Shown here one piece after another: positions 25,768-34,998 of a DNA stretch of 64,000 nucleotides; the first letter of the stretch is position 1; the number at the start of each line of letters is the position of its first letter. Position numbers and translations under genes: made by a program. The stretch lies in the NCBI GenBank assembly GCA_964543195.1, contig CAZIXF010000001.1, positions 62,001 to 126,000 of the forward strand, read 5' to 3'. A model generated the notes under the pieces. That model was not told the DNA's origin. It ran no database searches and saw only the letters and a list, made by a program, of their open reading frames with translations. Source of the DNA: JAGTVG01 sp964543195 (lineage in GTDB: Bacteria; Bacteroidota; Bacteroidia; Cytophagales; Cyclobacteriaceae).

Positions 25768-28746
25768 TTATCCAGCCTCCCTCAACCTCTCATACACCTT
25801 CTCCATCATAAGCAGTTTCACCACATTTGAAAATTCAGTATCATCCATGATCTTGGTGAAGATTTCCTTGTTCTTTCCCATATTGGAAATAACGGTATTT
25901 AAAAAAACATCTTCAAAACCAAATTTGAAGTTTTCCATTGTATTGGATTTTGCTTGTTTTGATAATTTCTCATTATTGACCAATTCTTCCTCAACCTGAT
26001 CGAAATATAATTTATCCCGGTCTGTGAGGTTCATTTCGAATCGTTCATTCAGGATGTTGATGATCTCAGATAACTGAGCCTTTTCTTCCTTTCCGCTTCT
26101 GACACCTGCATCTTTTATTCCTTCCAATCCATATTCACCTTTATCTTCCAAGGCTATTCTTATGCCTTCATGGATCTTTTGAAGTCTGTAATATTTTAGT
26201 TCGACTTCATCCCCAAGATAGAAAGGATCGGTAACATCTCTTGGTAATTTTTTAAGCAGGAATCTGGAATATACATATAACTTTTCCAGTTCCAGATCAT
26301 GGAAAGGCATTATCTGTGAAAGAAAAGCATATAGGCGAACAAAGGAAGTTAAAGCATGCTTGAAACTATCCTTTTCGTCCTGTGATTCAATATTTCTATA
26401 CCGATCCACAGCAGGATCAATGAATGCATTCAGTTTGGCATGATCGGAAGGAGTGAGGTTTTCCTTGAGTGTAAAAAATATCTTATTGAACTGCTTAATT
26501 TCTGTTTCCCAAATAATATGGGCTGATTCAATTTGGGTTTTCAGGTCATAGAGATGATCAGGATCAGAGGGTTCTTCCACTGTAGTCATCTCATAAAAAG
26601 GCTGGAATGATTCTTTTATTTCTTCTTCTTCATTTACAAAATCCAATACGAATGTATCCCCCTTATATTTATGAGGTCTGTTTAACCGGGAAAGGGTTTG
26701 AACAGCCCTGACACCGGATAATTTTTTGTCCACATACATTGTATGAAGCAAGGGTTGATCAAATCCTGTCTGATACTTATCAGCAACTATTAATATCTGA
26801 TATCCATCAGTAGCAAATTTTTTAGGGAGTTCTCTTTCAGAAAATCCTGTCATTTGCGGTTCGGTGTATTCCATTCCACTATCCCTCACTGTTCCGGAAA
26901 AAGCAACCAGTGTATGAATATCCGAATAGCCTTTTTCTTTAATATACCTGTCAAACTCTTTTTTATATCTAACGGCATGAAGTCGTGAAGGAGTAACCAA
27001 CATGGCTTTTGCCTTACCACCAATTTTCCTGGAGACTACCCGGTGGAAATGCTCCACTATCACTTCAGTTTTTTGTGAAAGATTGTGTGGATGCAGTGTA
27101 ACAAATCTGGCTATGGCAATGGCTGCTTTTTTCTTATTTACTTCAGGGTCTTCTTCAATGGCTTTCGAGAGTTTAAAAAAGGTTTTATAGGTTGTATAGT
27201 TCTTCAGGACATCCAGAATAAATCCTTCCTGAATGGCTTGCTTCATGGAATATAAATGGAAGGGTCTTGGCATGCCAGATTTATCTTTTTCTCCAAACAC
27301 TTCCAGTGTCTTGAATTTTGGTGTGGCAGTAAATCCAAAAAAAGAAAGATTGGATTGCTTGCCTCTTGCCAGCATGGATTTACGAATTTCATCCTCATAA
27401 TCTTCATCTTCATCCTGTTCTTCTTTTACTGCCTGTTCCAGATCACTGGCGGATAGCACTTCTTTCATTTTTTTGGCTGCCTCTCCACCTTGAGATGAAT
27501 GCGCTTCATCGACTATTACTGCATATTTCCGTTGAGGCAATGTCCCGATCTGATCAATAACAAATGGAAATTTTTGCAGGGTGGTAATAATGATGTTTGT
27601 TCCTTTTTCCAATGCCTCTGCCAATTGTTTGGAATCAATATCAATCTTTTCAACAACCCCCTCTTTATGCTCAAATTGATAGATGGTATTTTGCAATTGG
27701 GTATCAAGCACCCTTCGATCAGTAACCACAATAACTGAATCGAAAATCCTGTCATCCTTTTCATTATGAAGACTGGCTAAACGATAGGATAGCCATGCAA
27801 TACTGTTGCTTTTTCCTGATCCTGCGGAATGTTGTATTAAATAATTCTTTCCTGCTTTATTGACTTTGGCATCAGTAATTAATTTTCTTACTGAATCCAT
27901 TTGGTGGTAACGTGGAAAAATTAATTTATCTGGATCTCCTTTTTCACCTTTCTCAAGATGGACGAATTTACCGATGATTTCCAATAAACTGTCCTTCCTT
28001 AATACCTCATTCCATAAATAATCAGTTTTTCTTCCTTTAGGATTTGGGGGATTGCCAGCACCATCTTTATAACCCTTGTTAAAAGGCAAATAATACGTGT
28101 TCCTGCCACTTACCCTGGTGGTCATGCTCACAACATCCGTATCCACAGCAAAATGCACCAGAGAACCTCTGTTGAAGCGAAATAACCGTTCTTTGGGATT
28201 TCTGTCAAACATATATTGACTTTCGGCATGGGCAGTAGACTGACCAGTGAACGGGTTTTTCAGTTCGATCGTAATTATGCTTATTCCATTCAAAGAAATA
28301 AGCAGGTCGATAGCATTTTCATTATTCCGGTCATATCTTACCTGTCTTGTGACCTTTAGAATATTTTTCTTATAAAGTTCCAGTGCTTCAGGATTGAGTG
28401 CACTGGATGGCTGGAAATATGCCAGCCGGAATTTTACGCCATGAGAGGTGATTCCATGACGTATCACATCCAGTAACCCACGTGTTTCAATTTCTTTTTG
28501 ATAACGATATAAAAAGCGGTTTTTCGATTGATCGAGATGGATGGAATAGAATTTCTCCCATTCTTTTTGTTGGGATGATTGTATAAATTTAAGAAGTGTA
28601 TTCTGATCTAAGGCTGTTTCTTTGTCAAAATCAAGAGGTTTCCCTTCCTGATATTCATTGGTTGAGGTTAGAATATCAACAATTTCTGTTTCAAGTTTTG
28701 TTTCATCATGGGTATTGAATTTTACCATACTGTCAATTAATAACAC
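25768..28746 (-). CDS. hsdR: Type I restriction endonuclease subunit R
   Basis: The product has up to 992 residues. The N-terminal nuclease site is of the PD-(D/E)xK type, with Asp147 (AIDLLI) and E-x-K at 161-163 (IELKNP). The SF2 translocase follows: Walker A HSAGSGKS at 306-313, TDRRVLDTQ at 342-350, DEAH at 413-416, FFGFTATPKF and a C-terminal helicase half with KYQTGFDQP and QTLSRLNRPH. The first codon of the frame is GTG at 28746. The ATG six codons later (28728) is an equally good start. HsdR cuts unmodified DNA after ATP-driven translocation, working with HsdM and HsdS encoded upstream in the same operon. All recognised motifs are intact. Confidence 0.95.
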   Translation of the reverse strand: MLLIDSMVKFNTHDETKLETEIVDILTSTNEYQEGKPLDFDKETALDQNTLLKFIQSSQQKEWEKFYSIHLDQSKNRFLYRYQKEIETRGLLDVIRHGITSHGVKFRLAYFQPSSALNPEALELYKKNILKVTRQVRYDRNNENAIDLLISLNGISIITIELKNPFTGQSTAHAESQYMFDRNPKERLFRFNRGSLVHFAVDTDVVSMTTRVSGRNTYYLPFNKGYKDGAGNPPNPKGRKTDYLWNEVLRKDSLLEIIGKFVHLEKGEKGDPDKLIFPRYHQMDSVRKLITDAKVNKAGKNYLIQHSAGSGKSNSIAWLSYRLASLHNEKDDRIFDSVIVVTDRRVLDTQLQNTIYQFEHKEGVVEKIDIDSKQLAEALEKGTNIIITTLQKFPFVIDQIGTLPQRKYAVIVDEAHSSQGGEAAKKMKEVLSASDLEQAVKEEQDEDEDYEDEIRKSMLARGKQSNLSFFGFTATPKFKTLEVFGEKDKSGMPRPFHLYSMKQAIQEGFILDVLKNYTTYKTFFKLSKAIEEDPEVNKKKAAIAIARFVTLHPHNLSQKTEVIVEHFHRVVSRKIGGKAKAMLVTPSRLHAVRYKKEFDRYIKEKGYSDIHTLVAFSGTVRDSGMEYTEPQMTGFSERELPKKFATDGYQILIVADKYQTGFDQPLLHTMYVDKKLSGVRAVQTLSRLNRPHKYKGDTFVLDFVNEEEEIKESFQPFYEMTTVEEPSDPDHLYDLKTQIESAHIIWETEIKQFNKIFFTLKENLTPSDHAKLNAFIDPAVDRYRNIESQDEKDSFKHALTSFVRLYAFLSQIMPFHDLELEKLYVYSRFLLKKLPRDVTDPFYLGDEVELKYYRLQKIHEGIRIALEDKGEYGLEGIKDAGVRSGKEEKAQLSEIINILNERFEMNLTDRDKLYFDQVEEELVNNEKLSKQAKSNTMENFKFGFEDVFLNTVISNMGKNKEIFTKIMDDTEFSNVVKLLMMEKVYERLREAG

Positions 28747-28762
28747 TAAGGAAAATCATATT

Positions 28763-29830
28763 TTAAAAACCTAATAGTTTTGCAGTGTCTTCCCCAATTA
28801 ATTTAGTGACAATTTCCTTAGCCAAATCCCCATCTATAAACTTTTTCATTAATAATGTGCCAACTTTTCCCACAACCATATTTTTAAAATCATTTTTCTT
28901 CAATGTTTTTGCAAACTCTCTTAATGAATCAACCTCATCAAATACAATTTCTTGACCATATTCAAGCCTACTGACCTTTTCTAATATCAAGTCCAGTTTT
29001 ACATTTAATTTTTCAAGTTCTTGTTCATTAAATTTTTCTTCATCAACAGAATGACTATTTGATATAAATTGATGATAATCAATAAGAACTTTTGCATAAA
29101 TTGATGCTATTTCCAGTTTTCTTTGTAAGCCAATAAGTTTTTTTTGATTTGGGCTTAAAATCATACTACAATCCACTATTCCATCAATTAATTTATTATA
29201 GAAAAAAGGAATATTTTTCAATATATATGTATCTAATTCTATATTGCCAATCCTAACTGGAACTTCACCATCATAATTGCCTTCTAATACCTCATTAATC
29301 AACGATAACTCCTTTTCAATTAACTTTTTAGGTCGAGAAGATTTTTCTTTTTTACTCTCAAATGATTTGATAATTTCATTCAATTCTTCCTTTTCTTTTA
29401 TATTAAAAATTTCATTCTGATGTTCGTATATACGATCTAATTCATCAGATGATATTCCTTTATACTTACTTGGTATACCAAATAGATCGCCTGAAATCCA
29501 ACGTTCATAAGTTTTCTCAATTGAAGTATCTTCATAATCATACCCCCCAAAAAAGTTAATTGTATTGCTATTGAGTAAATACCGATCTTCAAGTGAGTTT
29601 TGGATATCTTCCTTTATTTCTTCTTGTGCTCTAGGGTTTGATTTTATTTCTTCCAGTCTATCAAGCCCAAACTTACTAATAGCAATGTGTTTTTTGCAAT
29701 TTCCTTGGCATTCGTAATCAAAACTATCTCGTCCGCCATCGTCTATTATCGGTATTACTTCCTTTGAATTACAAATTACACATTCATTATTTGGTAAAGA
29801 ATATTCACCAGATAAATTATACAATCCCAT
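28763..29830 (-). CDS. Unknown protein with N-terminal zinc-ribbon-like cysteines, embedded in hsd operon
   Basis: This 355-residue protein sits between hsdS (2 nt gap) and hsdR (16-nt gap), so it is co-transcribed with the restriction genes. Four cysteines at 17, 20, 41 and 45 (ECVIC and ECQGNC) form a probable zinc ribbon. The middle is charged and helical, with a likely coiled coil near 275-315 (LNVKLDLILEKVSRLE). The C-terminal about 40 residues are helical with a conserved look (MKKFIDGDLAKEIVTKLIG). No catalytic motif was recognised. By position it could be an accessory or control factor of the type I system, or an effector triggered when restriction is disturbed. This is inference from location only. 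Confidence 0.75.
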   Translation of the reverse strand: MGLYNLSGEYSLPNNECVICNSKEVIPIIDDGGRDSFDYECQGNCKKHIAISKFGLDRLEEIKSNPRAQEEIKEDIQNSLEDRYLLNSNTINFFGGYDYEDTSIEKTYERWISGDLFGIPSKYKGISSDELDRIYEHQNEIFNIKEKEELNEIIKSFESKKEKSSRPKKLIEKELSLINEVLEGNYDGEVPVRIGNIELDTYILKNIPFFYNKLIDGIVDCSMILSPNQKKLIGLQRKLEIASIYAKVLIDYHQFISNSHSVDEEKFNEQELEKLNVKLDLILEKVSRLEYGQEIVFDEVDSLREFAKTLKKNDFKNMVVGKVGTLLMKKFIDGDLAKEIVTKLIGEDTAKLLGF

Positions 29831-29832
29831 TA

Positions 29833-31197
29833 CTATATTGTAAAATTTATTTTTTCTTCTCTTACATCAATTTTTCCAGTTACTGCCTCATTAATAAGGG
29901 ATGACTTATATTCGAGCAAAAGATTTATTTCTTTCTTAATTTTATTAATAGTAATCTTAATTCTCTCTTCTGTTTCAATTATAAATTCAACAATAGCATT
30001 TTGTTCCTCATATGGCGGATTAGTTACTAATATATTTTTTGTATTTGTTTGATTTAATATTGCTAAGGTTGCTGCATTAGATAAATTTTTAATTATGGTT
30101 TCCTTAGATTTTAAATAATATGCACCATATAAATAATTAAAATTATCATTAAATATTATTGCATTTATTTGTTGATTTGAACTTGAATCCACTTTTAAAA
30201 CTCCTATTTTTCCAAGGGTAGCACCAATACCGACTATTAGAACAGAGTTGGCTGGAAATAATTTGGCAACTCCATCTTCTAATGCCTTAGTATTTATTTT
30301 TCTCTTTGATACTGATAGATTAATATTATGATTGAAATCAACAGGTGTGAACCAATTTAAATTAGGATTTTCATAATATTCTGATTTATTTGAAGGTGGT
30401 GTTGATCCTGTTAGAACTGAATTTGTAAGATATTTTAATTTCTTAATATCCCAATGCTCAGGAATCTCACCCAACCATTCAATACCTGAATCTTTCATAG
30501 GAACATCAGGATCAAGACCCACCTTCTTTCGCTCTTCGGTGGGCAAGCCTTTGGTAACGGCTTGATTGATGATGGCTGTCCGTTCTTCTTTGAGAAGTTC
30601 GATTAGCCGTTCTTTTTTGGCAATCAGGTCATCAATCTGTTGGGTTTTGTGATCAAGAAAGTTGGCGATTTTATCCTGCTCAATATTAGGTGGTATAGGT
30701 ATTGAGAGGTTTCTAAGTTGAGAAATGTATATATGAACGATAATACCCCCTCTTGCTAACTTGGCTTTTTCATTGTTTAACAAATCACTGTTTAATACAT
30801 AGCTTACATATATGCTATTAATGTTTTCAGGACGTAGAATTATGACATCACCACCAGCATAAGCTTGCTCTGAACCTGTATATACGATACATTTGCCAAT
30901 ATCTTCTACGGTTTCTCCTGATCCAGTCATGAGCAAATCATCTTCAAATATTTTTTTCGATTGTTGAGCAACAGAAACTGAAGTACGTCTTATAAATTTC
31001 TTTACTTTGATTTCATATTGAGTATAAATGTCCCCATATAGTATTACTGGTAATCCCTCATTAGTTAAATCAGACCTTGTTATACCACCACCCTTTAAGA
31101 ATCTACCAATGTAAGCTATCCTTATTGTTTTCCAATGTTTAGGAATTTTACCCAACCATTCAATTCCAGAATCTTTATATTCAGGATATGGTTTCAT
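29833..31197 (-). CDS. hsdS: Type I restriction-modification specificity subunit S
   Basis: The start at 31197 is supported by a 4-nt ATGA overlap with the upstream gene. A longer frame begins at 31245 but would invade that gene. The product is about 454 residues. It has the classic duplicated layout: each half opens with the same segment (KDSGIEWLGKIPKHWK near residue 7, KDSGIEWLGEIPEHWD near 236) followed by a target-recognition domain. A conserved helical spacer (DDLIAKKERLIELLKEE) separates them. The two recognition domains differ in sequence, so the target is probably an asymmetric bipartite site. The recognised DNA cannot be read from the protein. Confidence 0.93.
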   Translation of the reverse strand: MKPYPEYKDSGIEWLGKIPKHWKTIRIAYIGRFLKGGGITRSDLTNEGLPVILYGDIYTQYEIKVKKFIRRTSVSVAQQSKKIFEDDLLMTGSGETVEDIGKCIVYTGSEQAYAGGDVIILRPENINSIYVSYVLNSDLLNNEKAKLARGGIIVHIYISQLRNLSIPIPPNIEQDKIANFLDHKTQQIDDLIAKKERLIELLKEERTAIINQAVTKGLPTEERKKVGLDPDVPMKDSGIEWLGEIPEHWDIKKLKYLTNSVLTGSTPPSNKSEYYENPNLNWFTPVDFNHNINLSVSKRKINTKALEDGVAKLFPANSVLIVGIGATLGKIGVLKVDSSSNQQINAIIFNDNFNYLYGAYYLKSKETIIKNLSNAATLAILNQTNTKNILVTNPPYEEQNAIVEFIIETEERIKITINKIKKEINLLLEYKSSLINEAVTGKIDVREEKINFTI

Positions 31198-31772
31198 GCT
31201 GAAAACAGTGCCTTGTTTACTTTTAAATTCCTCCCAAATGACCACATCGCTTCATCTAATTTCTTGTAATCTTTCACATTTCTCAAGTTTTGATTAAAAA
31301 ATGGCAGATATTCTTTTTCATATATTTCCAGTTTCTCTTTATCATAATTGCTAATTCCTTTTATTTTCCCGGTAGTTAAATAAGAATATGCCCGATAAAC
31401 ATGCTGATCAAAAATCGGATATTTTTTAGGGGATATGATATGGGCAAGAAAAATTAACCAGATGGCAGAAACATTTTTGAAGGTATTCCTGATAATATCG
31501 AAATCTGGCACATCTATTCGGAAATGATTTATTAATTCTAATTTGGTCAATATCTTTTCAGATAAAGAACTTGTTTTATTAGCAGATAAATTCATTCCAT
31601 TTTTCCATAGAAATAATTGTTCAATATTATCCTTTTCTATTGGATCAGCATTAATATTTTGCTGATATAACTTTTCATTAAATCGCTGGTCATAAGCATA
31701 TATATTTGACCAATAGTCAATAAATTCATTCAGGTTACTTTTAGCAATATTAAGAATGGGGTAATTATTCAT
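31194..31772 (-). CDS. Unknown protein embedded between hsdM and hsdS
   Basis: This 192-residue protein overlaps hsdM by 8 nt and hsdS by 4 nt, so it is tightly coupled to both. It is alpha-helical and has no signal peptide. The segment YPIFDQHVYRAYSYL (118-132, with Asp122 and His124) resembles the D-x-H-V-x-R pattern found in HhH-GPD DNA glycosylases, but the helix-hairpin-helix itself is not obvious, so this is only suggestive. C-terminal W-S-F-G-R residues may be conserved. The function is unknown. Possible roles are assisting DNA recognition, base surveillance, or regulating the system. Confidence 0.72.
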   Translation of the reverse strand: MNNYPILNIAKSNLNEFIDYWSNIYAYDQRFNEKLYQQNINADPIEKDNIEQLFLWKNGMNLSANKTSSLSEKILTKLELINHFRIDVPDFDIIRNTFKNVSAIWLIFLAHIISPKKYPIFDQHVYRAYSYLTTGKIKGISNYDKEKLEIYEKEYLPFFNQNLRNVKDYKKLDEAMWSFGRNLKVNKALFSA

Positions 31773-33486
31773 TAAGAACCTGTTTGATCATACCTTCAGT
31801 TTCTTTTTCCAAAGCCAGAATATCCGCTTTTATCTCTTCCAGTGAACGTAATGGCTTGTATTTGTAGAAATATCTGGTGAAATTAATTTCATACCCGACC
31901 TTGCTCTTGCTGTGATCTATCCATGCATCAGGAACATGTGGCAATACTTCTTTCTGGAAATATCCTTCAATATCTTCTTTTAGGGGAATATCTTCAGTAT
32001 CCCGAAGATTACTGTCAGGTTTTGGATTTCCGTTTTTATCCCTAAGTACTTTTCCATCTTCATCCTTCGAAGGTCTTTCCACTACAATTCTTGTATATCC
32101 GAAATCCTCATTATCAAAAATTTTGCAATATTCTCCCTCTTCAAATGCCCCATAAATTTGAGTGATTTCTTTTATTTGCTTTGGTGTTATATAATTACGT
32201 TTATTCCCCAATGCTTTAGACATTTTTTCAAAAAAGGATACTGCATTGATCAACTGTACTTTCCCTTTCCTGTGATCTTCTTTTCGATTGGTGACGAACC
32301 AGAGATAGGTGAATATGCCAGTATTATAAAACAACTGATCAGGAAGAGCAATGATGGCTTCCAGCATATCATTTTCTATGATCCATTTTCTGATATTACT
32401 TTCACCACTACCTGCACCACCTGTAAAAAGGGGAGAGCCGTTTAATACAATTCCAATCCTTGAACCTGAACCGTTCTGCTTCATCTTGGATATGAAATGC
32501 AAAAGGAATAGCAAAGAACCATCACTGATCCTTGGCAATCCAGCCCCAAATCTTCCGGCAAAACCTAATTGTTCATGTTCGTTTTTAACTTCCTTTTGGA
32601 CTTTTTTCCACTCCACCCCGAAAGGTGGATTGGTTAACATGTAATCAAATGTCTGCTCAGAAAACTGATCATTGGAAAGGCTGTTTCCTGATTTAATATT
32701 GCCGGGATTTTGCCCTTTAATAAGCATATCTGATTTACAAATGGCAAATGATTCAGTGTTTAATTCCTGTCCGAAAACTTCCAGCCTTGCATCAGGATTC
32801 AATTCGTTTAAATATTCTTCCGACACAGATAACATACCACCAGTTCCGGCACATACATCATATAAAGTCTTTACAATGCCTTTCTTTGTTAAAACATCAT
32901 GATCATTCACAAAAAGAATATTGACCATTAGGCGAATGATCTCCCTTGGCGAGAAATGTTCCCCTGCTGTTTCGTTGGATAATTCAGAGAACCTGCGAAT
33001 CAACTCTTCATAGATATATCCCATGTGGTTATTATCTATTCGTTCAGGATGCAGGTCAATTTCCTGAAAACGTTTTACCACCAGAAACAAGAGATTGGAA
33101 TCATCCAGTCGGTTGATCTGTACTTCAAAGGAAAAATTATCAATTATATCTCTTGCCCCTTCAGAAAACCCGTTAACATAGTTGCGGAAATTAACAGCAA
33201 TATTTTCTGGATCGGCAATTAATTTATTGAAGTCAAATTTGGAATGATTATGAAAATTATAGCCAGCGATATTGTTTAATATCGGATCAATGTTCTGCAC
33301 TTTCATTTGTTCCACCTGTGGGATCATTTCGAGCACCTTATCTTTGGTCTTTTCCAGCACACAATCCAGTCTTCTTATGATGGTCATGGGCAGGATCACT
33401 TTACCATAATCACTTTGCTTATAATCCCCACGAAGAAGTTCTGCAATGCTCCAGATGAAGTTGGTGGTTTCTGAGAAGTTTTTCAT
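31765..33486 (-). CDS. hsdM: Type I restriction-modification DNA methyltransferase subunit M
   Basis: This 573-residue protein has an N-terminal HsdM helical domain (FIWSIAELLRGDYKQSDYGKV, about 10-30). The N6-adenine methyltransferase core has the SAM-binding motif DVCAGTGG at 210-217 and the catalytic NPPF at 286-289. EHFSPREI (177-184), upstream of motif I, is typical of type I M subunits. The C-terminal tail ends in a helical region (about 540-573). It is the first gene of the minus-strand operon, with a 160-nt AT-rich region to the divergent gene at 33647 that must hold the promoters of both. The protein methylates adenine in the site chosen by HsdS. Confidence 0.96.
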   Translation of the reverse strand: MKNFSETTNFIWSIAELLRGDYKQSDYGKVILPMTIIRRLDCVLEKTKDKVLEMIPQVEQMKVQNIDPILNNIAGYNFHNHSKFDFNKLIADPENIAVNFRNYVNGFSEGARDIIDNFSFEVQINRLDDSNLLFLVVKRFQEIDLHPERIDNNHMGYIYEELIRRFSELSNETAGEHFSPREIIRLMVNILFVNDHDVLTKKGIVKTLYDVCAGTGGMLSVSEEYLNELNPDARLEVFGQELNTESFAICKSDMLIKGQNPGNIKSGNSLSNDQFSEQTFDYMLTNPPFGVEWKKVQKEVKNEHEQLGFAGRFGAGLPRISDGSLLFLLHFISKMKQNGSGSRIGIVLNGSPLFTGGAGSGESNIRKWIIENDMLEAIIALPDQLFYNTGIFTYLWFVTNRKEDHRKGKVQLINAVSFFEKMSKALGNKRNYITPKQIKEITQIYGAFEEGEYCKIFDNEDFGYTRIVVERPSKDEDGKVLRDKNGNPKPDSNLRDTEDIPLKEDIEGYFQKEVLPHVPDAWIDHSKSKVGYEINFTRYFYKYKPLRSLEEIKADILALEKETEGMIKQVLNE

Positions 33487-33646
33487 TTCTGGTATTAGGT
33501 ATAAAAATAAAGTTGAAGTTAATAAAAAATTAAACCTATTATAACTATCCAGATCTTTAATAATTGAGATTTATTGTATTGTTTTATTTAGTATTTACTT
33601 AACTTTCTACATGAGTACAATTCATAAGCAGGTATTTTATTAAATA

Positions 33647-34675
33647 ATGTATTTCAAATTATTATATACTATAAGAGATTTTATTGTTGAAGAGAATGAA
33701 AACTTCGATTTCGAAATTGAAAAAGAAAGAAAAATTCAAATTCAACTTAGAAGACCATCAAAAAGTGAAATAGAGAAAGGTCATAAATATTCAAATGCGT
33801 TTTGTGATGCATATACCCAACGTGATCCAAATCAACAGATATTAGATGTTTTTGGCAAGATTGAAAATAATGAAATATTTCAAGAGGATGAATCTCATCA
33901 AACTAAGTTGGAATATAGTTTTTCAAACAAGAGAATTAAATTACCTGATATTAATTTTTTCCCAAATAACTTTAAATCATATATACTTAAAATAAAAAAT
34001 GAATTATCAAGTTCAATTAAAGACCTTATAGGTTCTATCAGATGGTATTACAATTTATCTGGTCATCATAATCCATATAGTCATAGAGGATTCTATTGGT
34101 CTAGAAATCAAGAATATTGGCATCAATTTCCATCATCAATAACAGCAACCTTCTTGGGTTCAACAGATACACTTCATTTTAAAAATGAAACTAAACCTAT
34201 TATAATTGATTTAGTAAATAAGGGAGTTGGAGAACCAATATATCATGGGATTTTTCGGGAAGCATGGTTACAAAGATTAAATAATCCCCGAAGTTCAATT
34301 ATAATTGGAATGTCAGCAGCAGAAATTTGTATTAAATCATCAATTATAAGTCTTGTTCCTGATACTGAATGGATAGTGAAAAGGCTTATAGTTCCACCTA
34401 TTAATACTATTCTTGACGAATATTGGAAAAAACTTCCAGTAAAAAATAAAATAAATAACAAGACAAATATCCCTGCAAACTTGATTAATTCGATAAAAGA
34501 AGGATCACGAATAAGGAATAAAGTTGTTCATATTGGTGCTAAACCACCTCAAGCGAAAGAGATTGGGTCTATACTTGAAGACATTAAAGATTTATTGTAC
34601 CTGTTAGATTATTATTGTGGTTATGATTTTGCAATTAATCACATTAGAAAAAAAACTCTTGATGAATTGAAATAG
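33647..34675 (+). CDS. Unknown protein with C-terminal HEPN-like R-x4-H motif
   Basis: This 342-residue protein is transcribed divergently from hsdM. The C-terminal domain (about 195-340) is helical and carries RNKVVH at 290-295, the R-x4-H pattern of HEPN ribonucleases, preceded by a helix with acidic and polar residues (GMSAAEICIKSSI, 221-233). The N-terminal half (about 1-180) is unrelated to anything I recognise and contains an aromatic and His-rich stretch (GHHNPYSHRGFYWSRN). HEPN domains are common in anti-phage and toxin systems, so a link to the restriction island is plausible but not shown. There is no signal peptide. Confidence 0.72.
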   Translation: MYFKLLYTIRDFIVEENENFDFEIEKERKIQIQLRRPSKSEIEKGHKYSNAFCDAYTQRDPNQQILDVFGKIENNEIFQEDESHQTKLEYSFSNKRIKLPDINFFPNNFKSYILKIKNELSSSIKDLIGSIRWYYNLSGHHNPYSHRGFYWSRNQEYWHQFPSSITATFLGSTDTLHFKNETKPIIIDLVNKGVGEPIYHGIFREAWLQRLNNPRSSIIIGMSAAEICIKSSIISLVPDTEWIVKRLIVPPINTILDEYWKKLPVKNKINNKTNIPANLINSIKEGSRIRNKVVHIGAKPPQAKEIGSILEDIKDLLYLLDYYCGYDFAINHIRKKTLDELK

Positions 34676-34694
34676 AATAAAGATATATAATTTT

Positions 34695-34720
34695 TTTGTC
34701 ACCCCTATTTGTCACCCCTA
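34695..34720 (+). repeat. Perfect 13-bp tandem repeat near tRNA-Ser 3' end
   Basis: TTTGTCACCCCTA occurs twice in a row (34695-34707 and 34708-34720), about 45 bp beyond the 3' end of tRNA-Ser. Such short repeats next to a tRNA 3' end can be integrase arm or core sites, but no integrase is present in the window. Confidence 0.6.
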
Positions 34721-34728
34721 AAACAAAA

Positions 34729-34751
34729 AACTCACTGATAATCAGTGAGTT
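34729..34751 (-). terminator. Rho-independent terminator of tRNA-Ser
   Basis: Perfect 11-bp arms AACTCACTGAT and ATCAGTGAGTT flank one base. On the minus strand they are followed by a T-rich tail (TTTTTTGTTTT when read from the arm end). It lies 14 bp past the 3' end of the tRNA gene. It may also act on the + strand gene ending at 34675. Confidence 0.8.
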
Positions 34752-34765
34752 TAATACTTATTAAG

Positions 34766-34851
34766 CAGAGGGTGAGGGATTCGAACCCCCGGTCCCCAGA
34801 AGGGACAACGGTTTTCAAGACCGCCACGTTCGACCGCTCCGCCAACCCTCT
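34766..34851 (-). tRNA. tRNA-Ser (anticodon TGA)
   Basis: This 86-nt gene has acceptor arms AGAGGGT and ACCCTCT, the D-arm GGCGGAGCGG, an anticodon loop CTTGAAA (anticodon TGA), the long variable arm typical of class II tRNAs, and the T-arm GGGTTCGAATCCC. The CCA end is not encoded. It stands between the HEPN-like gene and repeat copy 2. Confidence 0.95.
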
Positions 34852-34861
34852 AAAATATATT

Positions 34862-34972
34862 TCCCCCGCCCTTAGGTCTCTCGCAGAGGACCCAAGGGAT
34901 TAAAATGTAAATCCTGCATGAGTATATGCCCAATCTCTGGAGTCCCTTCCAGGAGACTCCTGAGCGGGTGTA
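34862..34972 (+). repeat. About 112-bp dispersed direct repeat, copy 2
   Basis: This copy matches 24357-24470 almost base for base, with two single-base gaps and a few substitutions. The first hairpin carries one change (CTTAGGTC for CTTGGGTC). The second has one arm mutated (CTCCTGAG for CTCCAGAG), so copy 1 is the better preserved. It begins 11 bp beyond the 5' end of tRNA-Ser and ends about 27 bp from the IS4-type relic. Confidence 0.88.
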
Positions 34973-34998
34973 GAAGGGCTTCTTTTCGTGAAAACCAC

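Noticed and set aside
34766..34851. Duplicate of the tRNA-Ser 3' end at the left island edge as an att pair
   Set aside because: No second copy of the tRNA 3' segment was found near 21-24.4 kb. Only the 112-bp repeat is shared.
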